NCBI RefSeq assembly: GCF_030056665.1
Contig: NZ_JASHIG010000035.1
Length of the DNA: 64,000 nt
Strand: one strand, 5' to 3'
Origin: Flectobacillus roseus
Lineage (GTDB): Bacteria > Bacteroidota > Bacteroidia > Cytophagales > Spirosomataceae
A model generated the notes under the pieces. The model saw nothing but the letters and a program-made list of their open reading frames with translations, searched no databases and was not told where the DNA came from. Below are positions 45,086 to 53,713 of this stretch, piece after piece. The stretch's first letter is position 1, and each line of letters opens with the position of its first letter. Made by a program: the position numbers and the translations under genes.

Positions 45086-45415
45086 TTACCATTCCTCTCG
45101 CTCATCTAAAAACATTTGATAAGCTCCTTTTAGCTCTTTCAAGGCCTTTTCATTTTGGAGATTACCTGTTACCTCAATACCTTTTTGATAGGTCTGTTCA
45201 GCCAACTCAAATTCTTCCAAAGTAGTGTAAAGTGCGGCCGCATGATAATAAGTTGCCCAATAATTGGGGTGTTTTACTAATAATTCTTCAAATAATTGTC
45301 TTGCTGCCTGTAGGTCAAACTTCAATAACTCTGTAGCCAACGCATACGCATTGAAAGGGTCGTTGGGTTCTTCTTCATAAAAATTACGCAATTGTTCAAG
45401 GCGAAATTGGTTCAT
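45086..45415 (-). CDS. Small TPR protein
   Basis: A 109-residue protein made of two or three TPR units (DPFNAYALATELLKFDLQAARQLFEELLVKHPNYWATYYHAAALYTTLEEFELAEQTYQKGIEV). No signal peptide, so cytosolic, and probably a protein-protein adaptor. The three-repeat small TPR gene is common in Cytophagales next to unrelated genes. It is divergent from etfB with about 180 bp between. Confidence 0.85.
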   Translation of the reverse strand: MNQFRLEQLRNFYEEEPNDPFNAYALATELLKFDLQAARQLFEELLVKHPNYWATYYHAAALYTTLEEFELAEQTYQKGIEVTGNLQNEKALKELKGAYQMFLDEREEW

Positions 45416-45482
45416 CTTGTTCGAATTAAAAGGGTTTGTAAAAAACTTTTAAAAAAATATTATGCTTGCATACTATTTTTAA

Positions 45483-45524
45483 AACTTTTCGTTAATATTG
45501 CATCAGGATATTGTTCGAAAAGTT
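45483..45524. promoter_or_regulatory. Inverted repeat upstream of etfB
   Basis: AACTTTTCG (45483-45491) and CGAAAAGTT (45516-45524) are perfect inverted 9-mers 24 bases apart, 75-115 bp before etfB and also upstream of the divergent TPR gene. An inner ATAT/ATAT pair extends the symmetry. Possible operator. Confidence 0.3.
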
Positions 45525-45597
45525 AAAAATATCCTCGGTATAGTGAAAAAATAAAACTGTACGATTAATCTACTGTAAACATAATATTTTAATTGTT

Positions 45598-46332
45598 ATG
45601 AAAATCTTAGTATGTATTACCAATGTCCCTGATACCACCGCTAAAATCTCTTTTACCGATGGTGATACCAAGTTTAACAAAACGGGCGTACAATATATTT
45701 GCGGACCTTACGACGATTATGCCTTGTCTCGTGCAGTCGAACTCAAAGAACAGCACGGCGGTACCGTAACAGTTTTGAACGTGGGTGAGGCTGAGTCTGA
45801 ACAAGTAATTCGTAAATGTTTGGCGATTGGTGCCGACGATGCTATTCGTGTAAACACCGAACCGACTGATTCGTATTTTGTTGCAGAACAAATTGCACAT
45901 ATTGCTTCTCAGGAAAACTATGATTTGATATTGATGGGTCGTGAGTCTATCGATTTCAATAGTGGTGTGGTGCATGGATTAGTAGGAGAGATGTTGGGAA
46001 TTCCATCGCTTTCGCCAGTTATGAAATTGGAAATTGATGGTGGGGTTGCCAAAATGACTCGTGAAATTGAAGGTGGTAAAGAAGATATCGAAGCTTCATT
46101 GCCATTGGTTTTAGGTTGTCAAGAACCTATCGCTGAGTGGAAAATTCCTAATATGCGAGGTATTATGTCGGCTCGTACTAAACCGCTTAAGGTTGTAGAA
46201 CCAGTAGGTGCAGGCTTGACTATTACTGAAAAGTACGCTCTTCCAGCGCCAAAAGGTGCAGTAAAAATGATTCCTGCAGAGGAGGCTGAAAAACTGATTG
46301 ATTTGTTGAAAAACGAAGCTAAAGTTTTGTAA
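45598..46332 (+). CDS. etfB: Electron transfer flavoprotein subunit beta
   Basis: A 244-residue protein of the FixA/EtfB family. It opens MKILVCITNVPDTTAKISF and has YDDYALSRAVELKE, IRVNTEP, LILMGRESIDFNSGVV and MTREIEGGKEDIEASLPLVLG. The beta subunit binds AMP and, with EtfA, shuttles electrons from acyl-CoA dehydrogenases and related flavoenzymes to the membrane ETF:quinone oxidoreductase. etfA follows after 155 bp, so the pair forms an operon. No acyl-CoA dehydrogenase gene adjoins. Confidence 0.97.
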   Translation: MKILVCITNVPDTTAKISFTDGDTKFNKTGVQYICGPYDDYALSRAVELKEQHGGTVTVLNVGEAESEQVIRKCLAIGADDAIRVNTEPTDSYFVAEQIAHIASQENYDLILMGRESIDFNSGVVHGLVGEMLGIPSLSPVMKLEIDGGVAKMTREIEGGKEDIEASLPLVLGCQEPIAEWKIPNMRGIMSARTKPLKVVEPVGAGLTITEKYALPAPKGAVKMIPAEEAEKLIDLLKNEAKVL

Positions 46333-46487
46333 GAATCTCAATCTATTATTTATCCAAAGTCTTTAACAGTGTAAAGTAAAAAGTGTTTAAAATCAGATAG
46401 TTATTTAGAGAATCATGAAGTTCCTAATAACAGATATACGATTAACAGGTAACCACTTTTACGGATTAACACACAAACGATATTAAT

Positions 46488-47453
46488 ATGAGCGTTTTAG
46501 TTTTTGCCGAATTAGATAACGGCTCAATCAAAAAATCATCATTAGAAGCCATATATTATGGCTCAGAAGTTGCCAAAGCAAAAGGTACTTCTACCACAGT
46601 ACTTGCCATCGGTGAGTCAAATAGCGATGCTTTAGCTATTGCAGGTAAGTTTGGAGCAAATAAGGTATTATGGGCATCAGATGCTCGTTTAAATAGTGCC
46701 TCAATACAGGCCTATTCAAGTGTACTGGCGGAGGCTGTGGGGGCTACTTCGGCGGAGTTTATAATCCTTGCAAAATCGTCGCTAGGGGATGCAGTTTCGG
46801 CACGTGTATCAGCTAAATTAAAAGCATCCATTGTGTCGAATGTGGTTGATTTACCAGATTTTTCTAACGGTGTCACGGTAAAAAGAAGTATTTACACAGG
46901 AAAAGCCTTTGCTTCAGTGGTATTGACAGCCGACAAAAAGGTGATTGCCATTAAGAAAAATGCTGTGAATGTGGTTGAGGGAGATGGTAGTGCATCGGTT
47001 GAAAATTTTGCGCCAGCCTTGAACGATACTGATTTTGCCGTAAAAGTAACGGGGACACATAAAGCCTCAGGACAAGTATCTTTGCCAGAGGCCGACTTGG
47101 TTGTATCTGCTGGTCGTGGATTGAAAGGTCCAGAAAATTGGGGAATTGTTGAGGATTTGGCCACTGCGCTTGGAGCGGCTACTGCTTGTTCAAAACCTGT
47201 TTCTGATTTGGATTGGCGTCCTCACCATGAACACGTTGGTCAAACGGGTATCAAGGTTTCGCCAAATTTATACATTGCTTGTGGTATTTCAGGTGCGATT
47301 CAACATTTGGCAGGTGTCAACTCTTCCAAAGTAATTGTTGTAATCAATAAAGATCCAGAGGCACCTTTCTTCAAAGCCGCTGATTACGGTATTGTAGGTG
47401 ATGTATTTGATGTATTGCCTCGTTTGACGAAGGCTATTCAAGCCTCTAAATAG
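46488..47453 (+). CDS. etfA: Electron transfer flavoprotein subunit alpha
   Basis: A 321-residue FixB/EtfA protein. The N-terminal domain begins MSVLVFAELDNGSIKKSSLEA. The C-terminal FAD-binding domain has LVVSAGRGLKGPENWGIVEDLATALGAATACSKPVSDLDWRPHHEHVGQTGIKV, then YIACGISGAIQHLAGVNSSKVIVVINKDPEAPFFKAADYGIVGD, the classic ETF alpha signature. It completes the EtfAB dimer encoded with the upstream etfB. A good terminator follows 55 bp later. Confidence 0.97.
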   Translation: MSVLVFAELDNGSIKKSSLEAIYYGSEVAKAKGTSTTVLAIGESNSDALAIAGKFGANKVLWASDARLNSASIQAYSSVLAEAVGATSAEFIILAKSSLGDAVSARVSAKLKASIVSNVVDLPDFSNGVTVKRSIYTGKAFASVVLTADKKVIAIKKNAVNVVEGDGSASVENFAPALNDTDFAVKVTGTHKASGQVSLPEADLVVSAGRGLKGPENWGIVEDLATALGAATACSKPVSDLDWRPHHEHVGQTGIKVSPNLYIACGISGAIQHLAGVNSSKVIVVINKDPEAPFFKAADYGIVGDVFDVLPRLTKAIQASK

Positions 47454-47507
47454 CAATATATACTTCGATATAGTTATTTTAAAACCAAAATTTCTTGCTA
47501 TTATAAG

Positions 47508-47543
47508 GAAAGACCTATCTCAAGCTTGGGGTAGGTCTTTTTT
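47508..47543 (+). terminator. Terminator after etfA
   Basis: AAAGACCTAT, a loop of about 11 bases, then GTAGGTCTTT and T4. The rest of the gap to 47784 is AT-rich and holds a possible -7 element TATCTTTG at 47663-47670. Confidence 0.75.
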
Positions 47544-47784
47544 GTTGATTATCAGTATGAAATATAATTGATTATACGTATATTTCTACTACAGGAAAAA
47601 ATCCTATTCTGAATTTAGCAAAACAAAGAGAAAGAAAACTTTTTTAAAATTAATCAGGTTTATATCTTTGTTATCAGCATAAATCCTACTGGTTATGACA
47701 AATTGACATAAAATGTCTGTTTGGCAAGGTTGTAGACAATGTTGGTAGGAATTCAACCGTTTATTCATTATAAGCTCTTACAAA

Positions 47785-48375
47785 GTGGAGAAAATAAGAC
47801 TAGAAATATTGGGATTGTCGCCAAGTTCATCACAGACAGGTTCTTTTGCACTTGTACTAGGTGAAGAATATGGTCCTCGTCGCTTACCGATTATTATTGG
47901 AACTTTTGAGGCACAGGCAATTGCTATCGAAATAGAAAAAATTGAACCTAACCGACCAATGACTCATGATTTATTCAAATCTTTCGCAAAGTCATTTGGC
48001 TATTCCGTAACCGAAATAACTATTACAGATATAAGAGAAGGTGTGTTTTTTGCCAAGATTCTTTGTACTGATGGACTGAAAAGTGTGACAATTGATGCTC
48101 GTCCTTCAGATGCAATTGCTATCGGATTACGCTTTAATGTACCAATCTATACCACCGAACATGTCTTATCAGAAGCTGGAATCTCTGTAAACGAAACTTC
48201 TCATCATGAGGAGGACGAAGAGGCGGTTGAAGAAGTTTCGCCGAAAAAGTCTTTTGGAGAAATGCTCAGGGATAATCCTGTAGAGGTACTCAACAAAATG
48301 CTTGAGGAAGCTATAGAAAGTGAAGATTATGAAAAGGCAGCTAAAATTAGAGACGAAATCGAACGTAGAAATTAG
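47785..48375 (+). CDS. Bifunctional nuclease domain (DUF151) protein with UVR motif
   Basis: A 196-residue protein starting at a GTG (47785); no in-frame ATG lies upstream. Residues about 1-135 are the DUF151/BFN domain (LGLSPSSSQTGSFALVLGEEYGPRRLPIIIGTFEAQAIAIEIE, DARPSDAIAIGLRFNVPIY). An acidic linker (HHEEDEEAVEEVSP) leads to a C-terminal UvrB/UvrC motif (VEVLNKMLEEAIESEDYEKAAKIRDEIERR). The related protein of Thermotoga and plant BBD proteins have nuclease activity in vitro; the cellular role in Bacteroidota is unsettled. It is monocistronic, ending at a terminator. Confidence 0.92.
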   Translation: MEKIRLEILGLSPSSSQTGSFALVLGEEYGPRRLPIIIGTFEAQAIAIEIEKIEPNRPMTHDLFKSFAKSFGYSVTEITITDIREGVFFAKILCTDGLKSVTIDARPSDAIAIGLRFNVPIYTTEHVLSEAGISVNETSHHEEDEEAVEEVSPKKSFGEMLRDNPVEVLNKMLEEAIESEDYEKAAKIRDEIERRN

Positions 48376-48391
48376 AGATTATAGCCCCAAG

Positions 48392-48421
48392 GCCGTTTGA
48401 GTTTATCAGACGGCTTTTTTG
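48392..48421 (+). terminator. Terminator after the DUF151 gene
   Basis: GCCGTTTGA, loop GTTTA, TCAGACGGC and T6, about 20 bp past the stop codon. Confidence 0.85.
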
Positions 48422-48462
48422 TTAAAAAGCGTTAAATGTATATTATTGCAATGAAAAACAAG

Positions 48463-48470
48463 TAATTTTG
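48463..48470 (+). promoter_or_regulatory. Candidate -7 promoter element for ftsX
   Basis: TAATTTTG matches TAnnTTTG, 74 bp before the ftsX start and just after the preceding terminator. No clear -33 TTTG is seen. Confidence 0.25.
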
Positions 48471-48543
48471 TCTGGATATCAATAGAACTAACTGATTACT
48501 TGCGTAGCATTGAAGATTATTCTCCAAATCGCACTGTAAAATC

Positions 48544-49428
48544 ATGCCAAAAGCTAAAAAACTAGGAAATACCCCTAACCTGATGGTAGTTGTAAGTTTA
48601 ACAATTGCCTTGTTCTTGATTGGTCTTTGTGGACTCTTGACGCTCAACGCTCGTAAATTGGCAGAAGTGGTGCGTCAAAATGTAGAGGTGCAGGCTTATC
48701 TTGACAACGATTTGTCCAATGCCAAACTGGATTCGATTTACAAACAAATTGCTAAATATCCATTTGTCCTTTTTAAGGATAACTCAGCACAAATCAATTT
48801 TATCTCTAAAGATGCTGCGGCAAAGCAGTTCATTGAGGACTCAGGGGAGGATTTTCATAAGTTACTTGGTAAAAATAATAACCCATTGCTGAACTCTTAT
48901 TCCATCAAAATCAAAGAGGAATATTTCAGTGAAAGCAGATTGAAAGAAATCAAAAAGTCTTTGGAGCGCATCCAAGGAATCAAAGAGGTGGGATACGTAG
49001 AAAATTTTGTGGATGAGGTCAACAAGAATATTTCTAAGATTTATCTCATTTTATCAGGTTTTGTATTGTTGCTGTTGGTAATCATCATCATGCTTGTCAA
49101 TAATACCATCAAACTTGCACTATATTCACAGCGCTTCCTGATTCGTAGTATGCAACTGGTTGGAGCTACCGATTCATTTATCCGTAAACCATTTGTATCG
49201 AAAGGTGCTTTACAAGGTCTGATTAGCGGTTTTATTGCTAGCACTTTGTTGATTGTAACCCAACAATTGGCCGTGAATAAAGTCGATGGCTTGGTGATTT
49301 TACAAGAAATAGATAAGATGGTTTTGTTGATTCTTATCATTTTGATGATTGGCGTAATGGTGGGAGTAACAAGCACTTTCCGCTCAGTCGATAAGTATCT
49401 TAAATTATCGCTAGATGACCTTTATTAA
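48544..49428 (+). CDS. ftsX: Cell-division protein FtsX
   Basis: A 294-residue permease-like protein with four membrane helices: one near the N-terminus (LMVVVSLTIALFLIGLCGLL), a periplasmic loop of about 130 residues (VEVQAYLDNDLSNAKLDSIYKQI, YSIKIKEEYFSESRLKEIKKSL), then three at the C-terminus (IYLILSGFVLLLLVIIIMLV, GALQGLISGFIASTLLIVTQ, LLILIILMIGVMVGVTSTF). With the ATPase FtsE it links divisome activity to peptidoglycan hydrolysis. It heads the ftsX / DUF3098 / uppP / truB / ribF block, a conserved order in Bacteroidota. ftsE is not in the window. Confidence 0.94.
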   Translation: MPKAKKLGNTPNLMVVVSLTIALFLIGLCGLLTLNARKLAEVVRQNVEVQAYLDNDLSNAKLDSIYKQIAKYPFVLFKDNSAQINFISKDAAAKQFIEDSGEDFHKLLGKNNNPLLNSYSIKIKEEYFSESRLKEIKKSLERIQGIKEVGYVENFVDEVNKNISKIYLILSGFVLLLLVIIIMLVNNTIKLALYSQRFLIRSMQLVGATDSFIRKPFVSKGALQGLISGFIASTLLIVTQQLAVNKVDGLVILQEIDKMVLLILIILMIGVMVGVTSTFRSVDKYLKLSLDDLY

Positions 49429-49515
49429 GGAGTTTTGAAACTTATTTTAAGGGATAAATTATAAAAATGAACTATTAAGCCAACTTGGCTTTTATACCAA
49501 TAAAATTCGAAAACT

Positions 49516-49719
49516 ATGTCAAATTCATCAAAATTACCATTTGGAAAAGCCAACTATACATTGATGTTGTTGGGTATTGTCGTTGTTCTTGCAGGATTCT
49601 TCATCATGAGTTTGGATAAAGAAGAATTCGGTTTTGGTTTCCTAGGATTAACTCTTGGACCATTGGTAGTATTGGCAGGGTTTACAATCGAGTTTTTTGC
49701 TATTTTGAAAAAATCATAG
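49516..49719 (+). CDS. DUF3098 small membrane protein
   Basis: A 67-residue protein with two membrane helices (YTLMLLGIVVVLAGFFIMS and LGLTLGPLVVLAGFTIEFFAIL) joined by a short loop (LDKEEFGFGF). The FGKANY start and the GFF.MSLDKEEFG text are typical of DUF3098, a family found almost only in Bacteroidota between ftsX and uppP. Function unknown; the constant location suggests a cell-envelope role. Confidence 0.9.
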   Translation: MSNSSKLPFGKANYTLMLLGIVVVLAGFFIMSLDKEEFGFGFLGLTLGPLVVLAGFTIEFFAILKKS

Positions 49720-49767
49720 ACGAAAAGAAATATTCTAGGTGTAAATCATATTGATATTTACCGTTAA

Positions 49768-49820
49768 AAAACAAAAAGAGGAATTCTGTATATGAAAACA
49801 GGTTCTTCTTTTTGTTTTTT
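49768..49820 (+). terminator. Terminator after the DUF3098 gene
   Basis: ACAAAAAGAGGAA pairs with TTCTTCTTTTTGT around a loop of about 20 bases, then T-rich. It ends about 50 bp before uppP, so some read-through is likely. Confidence 0.55.
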
Positions 49821-49869
49821 GTATTTTTGACCATTAATATTTCCTACTTAAAAGATACTTAAACATTAT

Positions 49870-50673
49870 ATGTCTATTATTCAATCCATTATTCTAGCCA
49901 TTATCGAAGGACTTACCGAATTTTTACCTATTTCATCTACTGGACACATGGTTTTGACCAGCTCGATTCTTGGAATTGAGAATGATAAGTTCACCAAACT
50001 TTTTGAAATATGTATTCAATTGGGAGCTATTTTGGCGGTTGTTGCCTTGTATTGGAAAAAGTTTTTTGACTTTTCTAAATGGCAATTTTATGTAAAATTG
50101 ATGTTGGCGGTAGTACCAGCCTTAATTTTTGGCAAATTATTCGATGATTTAATAGATGAACATTTAGGCAATCCAGCATTTATCGCAACGGTTTTATTGC
50201 TCGGAGGTATCATTTTACTATTTGTCGATAATTGGTTCAAAAAACCAATTTTTGACGAAGAAGCGGATATTACTAATATCACTGCCATCAAAATCGGGGC
50301 TTATCAGTGTTTGGCGATTATGTTCCCAGGCCTTAGTCGTAGTGCTGCCACTATTATTGGTGGGATGCAACAAAAATTGACTCGTAGCTTAGCAGCAGAA
50401 TTCTCTTTCTTTTTAGCGGTTCCGACCATGGCAGCAGCTACTGGATACAAACTGTTGAAATTTATCAAAGAAGAAGGGGCTATCACTTCTGAGCAAGTAA
50501 AATTATTGGCTATTGGAAATGTAGTAGCATTTTTTGTGGCAGTATTAGCTATTAAATTCTTTATCAGTATTCTCAACAAATACGGTTTCAAGTACTTTGG
50601 TATTTACCGTATTATTGTTGGCTTAACCATTTTAGGATTATTGGCAACAGGACATACGCTTAGTGTTGTCTAG
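49870..50673 (+). CDS. uppP: Undecaprenyl-diphosphatase UppP (BacA)
   Basis: A 267-residue membrane protein of the BacA family. The active-site motifs are present: EGLTEFLPISSTGHM (about 13-27) and PGLSRSAATIIGGMQQ (about 156-171), where the Glu, Ser/Thr and Arg residues act on the pyrophosphate. Seven or eight membrane helices. It recycles undecaprenyl pyrophosphate to the monophosphate carrier used for peptidoglycan and O-antigen, and can give bacitracin resistance. Part of the ftsX-to-ribF block. Confidence 0.97.
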   Translation: MSIIQSIILAIIEGLTEFLPISSTGHMVLTSSILGIENDKFTKLFEICIQLGAILAVVALYWKKFFDFSKWQFYVKLMLAVVPALIFGKLFDDLIDEHLGNPAFIATVLLLGGIILLFVDNWFKKPIFDEEADITNITAIKIGAYQCLAIMFPGLSRSAATIIGGMQQKLTRSLAAEFSFFLAVPTMAAATGYKLLKFIKEEGAITSEQVKLLAIGNVVAFFVAVLAIKFFISILNKYGFKYFGIYRIIVGLTILGLLATGHTLSVV

Positions 50674-51090
50674 ACCCAATGATGTGAAAAATCAAAATTC
50701 TGGAGTTATTTTTGTCATAAAAGTGTTTTTCAGTCATTATGATGGTTATGATATTCGTCATTAGCAATAAAAGTAAACATTTGATTGTATAAAATGAGAG
50801 GTAAGGTTTTAGAGTATGTTTGAAAATTTTATTTGGCATTTGTTTGAAAAAACAAAATTTCCATTCGCCACTGCTTACTTTTCTTCACTAGGCGTGCCCG
50901 TCTAACACAAGAAAAGTAACCGCGCGGCGGCCGCAAAAGAAAGTCAAGAAATCCTAATCGGAGTGGCGACCCACCTCGCCTGCGGCTCAAACAGTAGGAT
51001 TTCATTAAAATAAATACAAACTTTTAATGACTTTTAAAATTTAAACATGCTTTTAGCAAAACTATACTAACTCCAAGAAAATAAATTTTT
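50674..51090 (+). repeat. Intergenic region with R4 repeat element and GC-rich core
   Basis: Between uppP and truB. The element (about 50866-51005) has TTACTTTTCTT ... AAGAAAAGTAA arms around a 25-base loop (CACTAGGCGTGCCCGTCTAA), then CCGCGCGGCGGCCGC, then an outer GAAATCCTA ... TAGGATTTC pair that encloses GGCGACCCACCTCGCCTGCG. The GC-rich core contrasts sharply with the AT-rich surroundings. No coding frame. Confidence 0.6.
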
Positions 51091-51798
51091 ATGAATGAAA
51101 ATCAACAAAATCAGCCTGTACAAGATCCTGGAGAGGTGTTGCTGATTGATAAACCGCTTACTTGGACATCTTTTGACGTAGTTAAAAAATTGAAGTATGC
51201 AGGTAATTTTAAGAAAATAGGTCACGCAGGTACATTAGATCCATTGGCAACAGGTTTGCTAATTCTATGTACAGGTAAAATGACCAAACAAATAGACAGT
51301 TTTCAAGCCCAAGAAAAGGAATATTCTGGAACACTAGTTTTAGGTAAAACCACACCTTCAATAGATTTAGAAACTGAATTTGATGGTGAATATCCTACCG
51401 AACATATTACCGAAAAAATCATGCAAAATGCTTTGGTACAATTGACGGGTCCAATATTGCAAATTCCACCGATTTATTCTGCGATTTCTGTTGGAGGTAA
51501 ACGTTTGTACGAGTTGGCAAGAAAAGGAAAAACAGAAGAAGATATTGAAATCAAATCGAGAGAGGTCGAAATCAAGAAATTTGAAATTGATAGCTCAGAG
51601 TTCCCAACGATTCATTTTCGAATTGTCTGCTCAAAGGGTACTTACATTCGCAGTTTGGTACGCGATTTTGGACTAGCTTGTCAGTCGGGCGCTTACATGA
51701 GTGCACTCCGTCGCGAGCGCATCGGAGAGTTTGAGGTCGCTAATGCCCTGACTGTTGAAGAATTTGTGAATCAAAGAGCGGTTGCTCCTGTAAAATAG
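51091..51798 (+). CDS. truB: tRNA pseudouridine-55 synthase TruB
   Basis: A 235-residue enzyme that makes pseudouridine 55 in the T-loop of tRNAs. The catalytic Asp lies in KIGHAGTLDPLATGLLILCTG (about 42-62). LIDKPLTWTSFDVVKKLK near the N-terminus, QIPPIYSAISVGGKRLYELARKG and CSKGTYIRSLVRDFG complete the family signature. It is shorter than E. coli TruB because the C-terminal PUA extension is missing, as in most Bacteroidota. It is followed by a terminator 15 bp later, then ribF. Confidence 0.97.
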   Translation: MNENQQNQPVQDPGEVLLIDKPLTWTSFDVVKKLKYAGNFKKIGHAGTLDPLATGLLILCTGKMTKQIDSFQAQEKEYSGTLVLGKTTPSIDLETEFDGEYPTEHITEKIMQNALVQLTGPILQIPPIYSAISVGGKRLYELARKGKTEEDIEIKSREVEIKKFEIDSSEFPTIHFRIVCSKGTYIRSLVRDFGLACQSGAYMSALRRERIGEFEVANALTVEEFVNQRAVAPVK

Positions 51799-51812
51799 CA
51801 TATTATTGGATT

Positions 51813-51845
51813 TGTGGTGCGACTGTGTCGTACCACATTTTTTTT
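51813..51845 (+). terminator. Terminator after truB
   Basis: TGTGGTGCGAC, loop TGT, GTCGTACCACA (one G-U pair), then T8. It separates truB from ribF, which must then have its own promoter. Confidence 0.8.
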
Positions 51846-51849
51846 CGAC

Positions 51850-51857
51850 TAACTTTG
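51850..51857 (+). promoter_or_regulatory. Candidate -7 promoter element for ribF
   Basis: TAACTTTG fits TAnnTTTG and ends four bases before the ribF ATG, implying a nearly leaderless transcript if used. It sits directly after the truB terminator, which makes an independent start for ribF reasonable. Confidence 0.3.
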
Positions 51858-51861
51858 TGAT

Positions 51862-52788
51862 ATGAAGGTATATTACGGAATTCAAGAATTTCAAAAACTA
51901 GAAAACGCAGTTGTTACCAGTGGCACTTTTGATGGCGTGCATCTGGGACACCAAAAAATATTAAAAAGGCTTGCTGAAGTAGCGCAACAAACAGGAGGGG
52001 AAAGTGTAGTTATTACTTTTTACCCGCATCCTCGCACGGTGGTGTCAGCCGATAATCAAGAAGTAAAACTCCTTTCAACTTTGGATGAAAAAATAGAATT
52101 GTTGACCCAAAATGGCGTCCAACATCTATTAGTGATTCCATTTACTAGAGAGTTTTCAGAACTTACCTCTGAGGAGTTTATCCAGAAAGTAATTATCAAC
52201 ACGATTGGCACTAAAACTTTGGTGATTGGCTATGACCATCGCTTTGGGAAAAACCGAGAAGGAGGTTTTGACTATCTAGTACAAAATGCTAGTCGCTATG
52301 GTTTTGGCGTTGAGGAAATTTCACGCCAAGATATCGACCATATTGCGGTAAGCTCATCCAAGATTCGTAAGGCTATCCAAGATGGTGATATGACCCAAGC
52401 ACAACATTTTTTAGGTCGTAATTACGATTTGAATGGCTTGGTGGTAAAAGGCAAACAGATAGGTCGTACCATTGGTTTTCCGACAGCTAATATACAAGTG
52501 CGTGAACAAACTAAACTAGTTCCTCAAGATGGTGTCTATGCTGTTTGGGTATACTACAACGCCGAGAAATTGAGAGGAATGCTCAATATTGGTAACCGAC
52601 CAACGGTAGATGGCACTTACAAAACGATTGAAGTGAATATCCTAGATTTCAATAAAGAAATTTATGGAGAAAACCTAAAAGTAGAATTTGTTCAGAAAGT
52701 TAGAGCCGAACAAAAATTCAATGGATTAGATGCATTGAAGGCGCAAATTACTCAAGACAAGCTAACGGTTTCTGATATTCTGAATTAG
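51862..52788 (+). CDS. ribF: Bifunctional riboflavin kinase / FAD synthetase RibF
   Basis: A 308-residue protein. The N-terminal adenylyltransferase domain has GTFDGVHLGHQKILKRL (19-35), VITFYPHPRTVV and VIGYDHRFGKNREGGFDYL. The C-terminal kinase domain has GRTIGFPTANI, GVYAVWVYYNAEKLRGMLNIGNRPTVDG and LKVEFVQKVRAEQKFNGLDALKAQI. It makes FMN from riboflavin and FAD from FMN in the cytosol. It is the last gene of the ftsX-truB-ribF block. No FMN riboswitch was seen upstream. Confidence 0.97.
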   Translation: MKVYYGIQEFQKLENAVVTSGTFDGVHLGHQKILKRLAEVAQQTGGESVVITFYPHPRTVVSADNQEVKLLSTLDEKIELLTQNGVQHLLVIPFTREFSELTSEEFIQKVIINTIGTKTLVIGYDHRFGKNREGGFDYLVQNASRYGFGVEEISRQDIDHIAVSSSKIRKAIQDGDMTQAQHFLGRNYDLNGLVVKGKQIGRTIGFPTANIQVREQTKLVPQDGVYAVWVYYNAEKLRGMLNIGNRPTVDGTYKTIEVNILDFNKEIYGENLKVEFVQKVRAEQKFNGLDALKAQITQDKLTVSDILN

Positions 52789-52799
52789 GGAGTCATTCT

Positions 52800-52837
52800 T
52801 TCAAATAGCTGATAATGAGAGTTGTCAGCTATTTGAA
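52800..52837 (+). terminator. Hairpin after ribF
   Basis: A perfect 13-bp stem, TTCAAATAGCTGA and TCAGCTATTTGAA, with a 12-base loop, 12 bp after the ribF stop. Only a weak T-run follows. Confidence 0.55.
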
Positions 52838-52965
52838 TCTATTGGTTCATCGTAAAGTTACTATTTGAAAGACAACAGAATATTATCGCCAATAAGACAA
52901 CAGATATACCTTTAGTTTAATCTTTGTTAGAAGGCTTAAACAATCCTTAGATCAAAATTTGAGCA

Positions 52966-53448
52966 ATGACAGATATTTTATTAATCGATGCGGTATTGCC
53001 TGTTCAAAAATTTGAAGGAAAAGGAGGCTGGACATACGTGGCTTTACCTACCGTTGCTCAAAACCCACGAAATCCATTTGGTTGGTTACAAGTAAAAGGT
53101 TCTATAGATTCTTATCAATTATCACGCTACAAATTGATGCCTATGGGCAATGGGCATTTGTTTTTACCTCTCAAAGCTGAGCTTCGTAAACAGATTAAAA
53201 AGCAGGTCGGAGATTCAGTGCATGTTCAACTTTTTTTGGACGAAAGTCCATTTTCTATCCCGTTCGAATTTACTGAATGTTTAGCGCTGGATTCCTCTGC
53301 AGAAAAAGTTTTTTATAAACTCAACGAGAGTGAACAAGAAACGTTTATTAAATGGATTTTTTCTGCTAAAAATGAAGATATTCAGGTGGAAAGAATGGCT
53401 CAAACACTCAAAGATTTAACAAATGGATTAAGCAAACCATCTCGATAA
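52966..53448 (+). CDS. DUF1905 / YdeI-like protein
   Basis: A 160-residue cytosolic protein. The N-terminal part (about 10-95) is a DUF1905-like small beta barrel (FEGKGGWTYVALP, KVKGSIDSYQLSRYKLMPMGNGHLFLPLKAELRKQIKKQVGDSVHVQL). The C-terminal part (FYKLNESEQETFIKWIFSAKNEDIQVERMAQTLKDL) is the helical YdeI/OmpD-associated domain. Proteins of this pair of domains are linked loosely to antimicrobial-peptide resistance, but the molecular function is unknown. Monocistronic. Confidence 0.82.
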   Translation: MTDILLIDAVLPVQKFEGKGGWTYVALPTVAQNPRNPFGWLQVKGSIDSYQLSRYKLMPMGNGHLFLPLKAELRKQIKKQVGDSVHVQLFLDESPFSIPFEFTECLALDSSAEKVFYKLNESEQETFIKWIFSAKNEDIQVERMAQTLKDLTNGLSKPSR

Positions 53449-53713
53449 TTCGATGATTTTTCTTTTCTATTTTTCTATGCTATCTACACTTTTGCTCCTC
53501 AAATAATTTCAACCAACCAATATTTATTGTACTATTTTAAGAATGTTCGGTATAAACAGGATGGGGCATGATGGTTCGTCCTGAGACAATAGGTTATTTT
53601 ACAATAAATAATTTGTAAAGTGCAAAGTATAAATAGTTGATTTAAAGCGTTTTTTTCTTTGCAAAACTTACTTTACAAACCTATGTTAACCGACAATAAA
53701 AGACCTTACCGAA

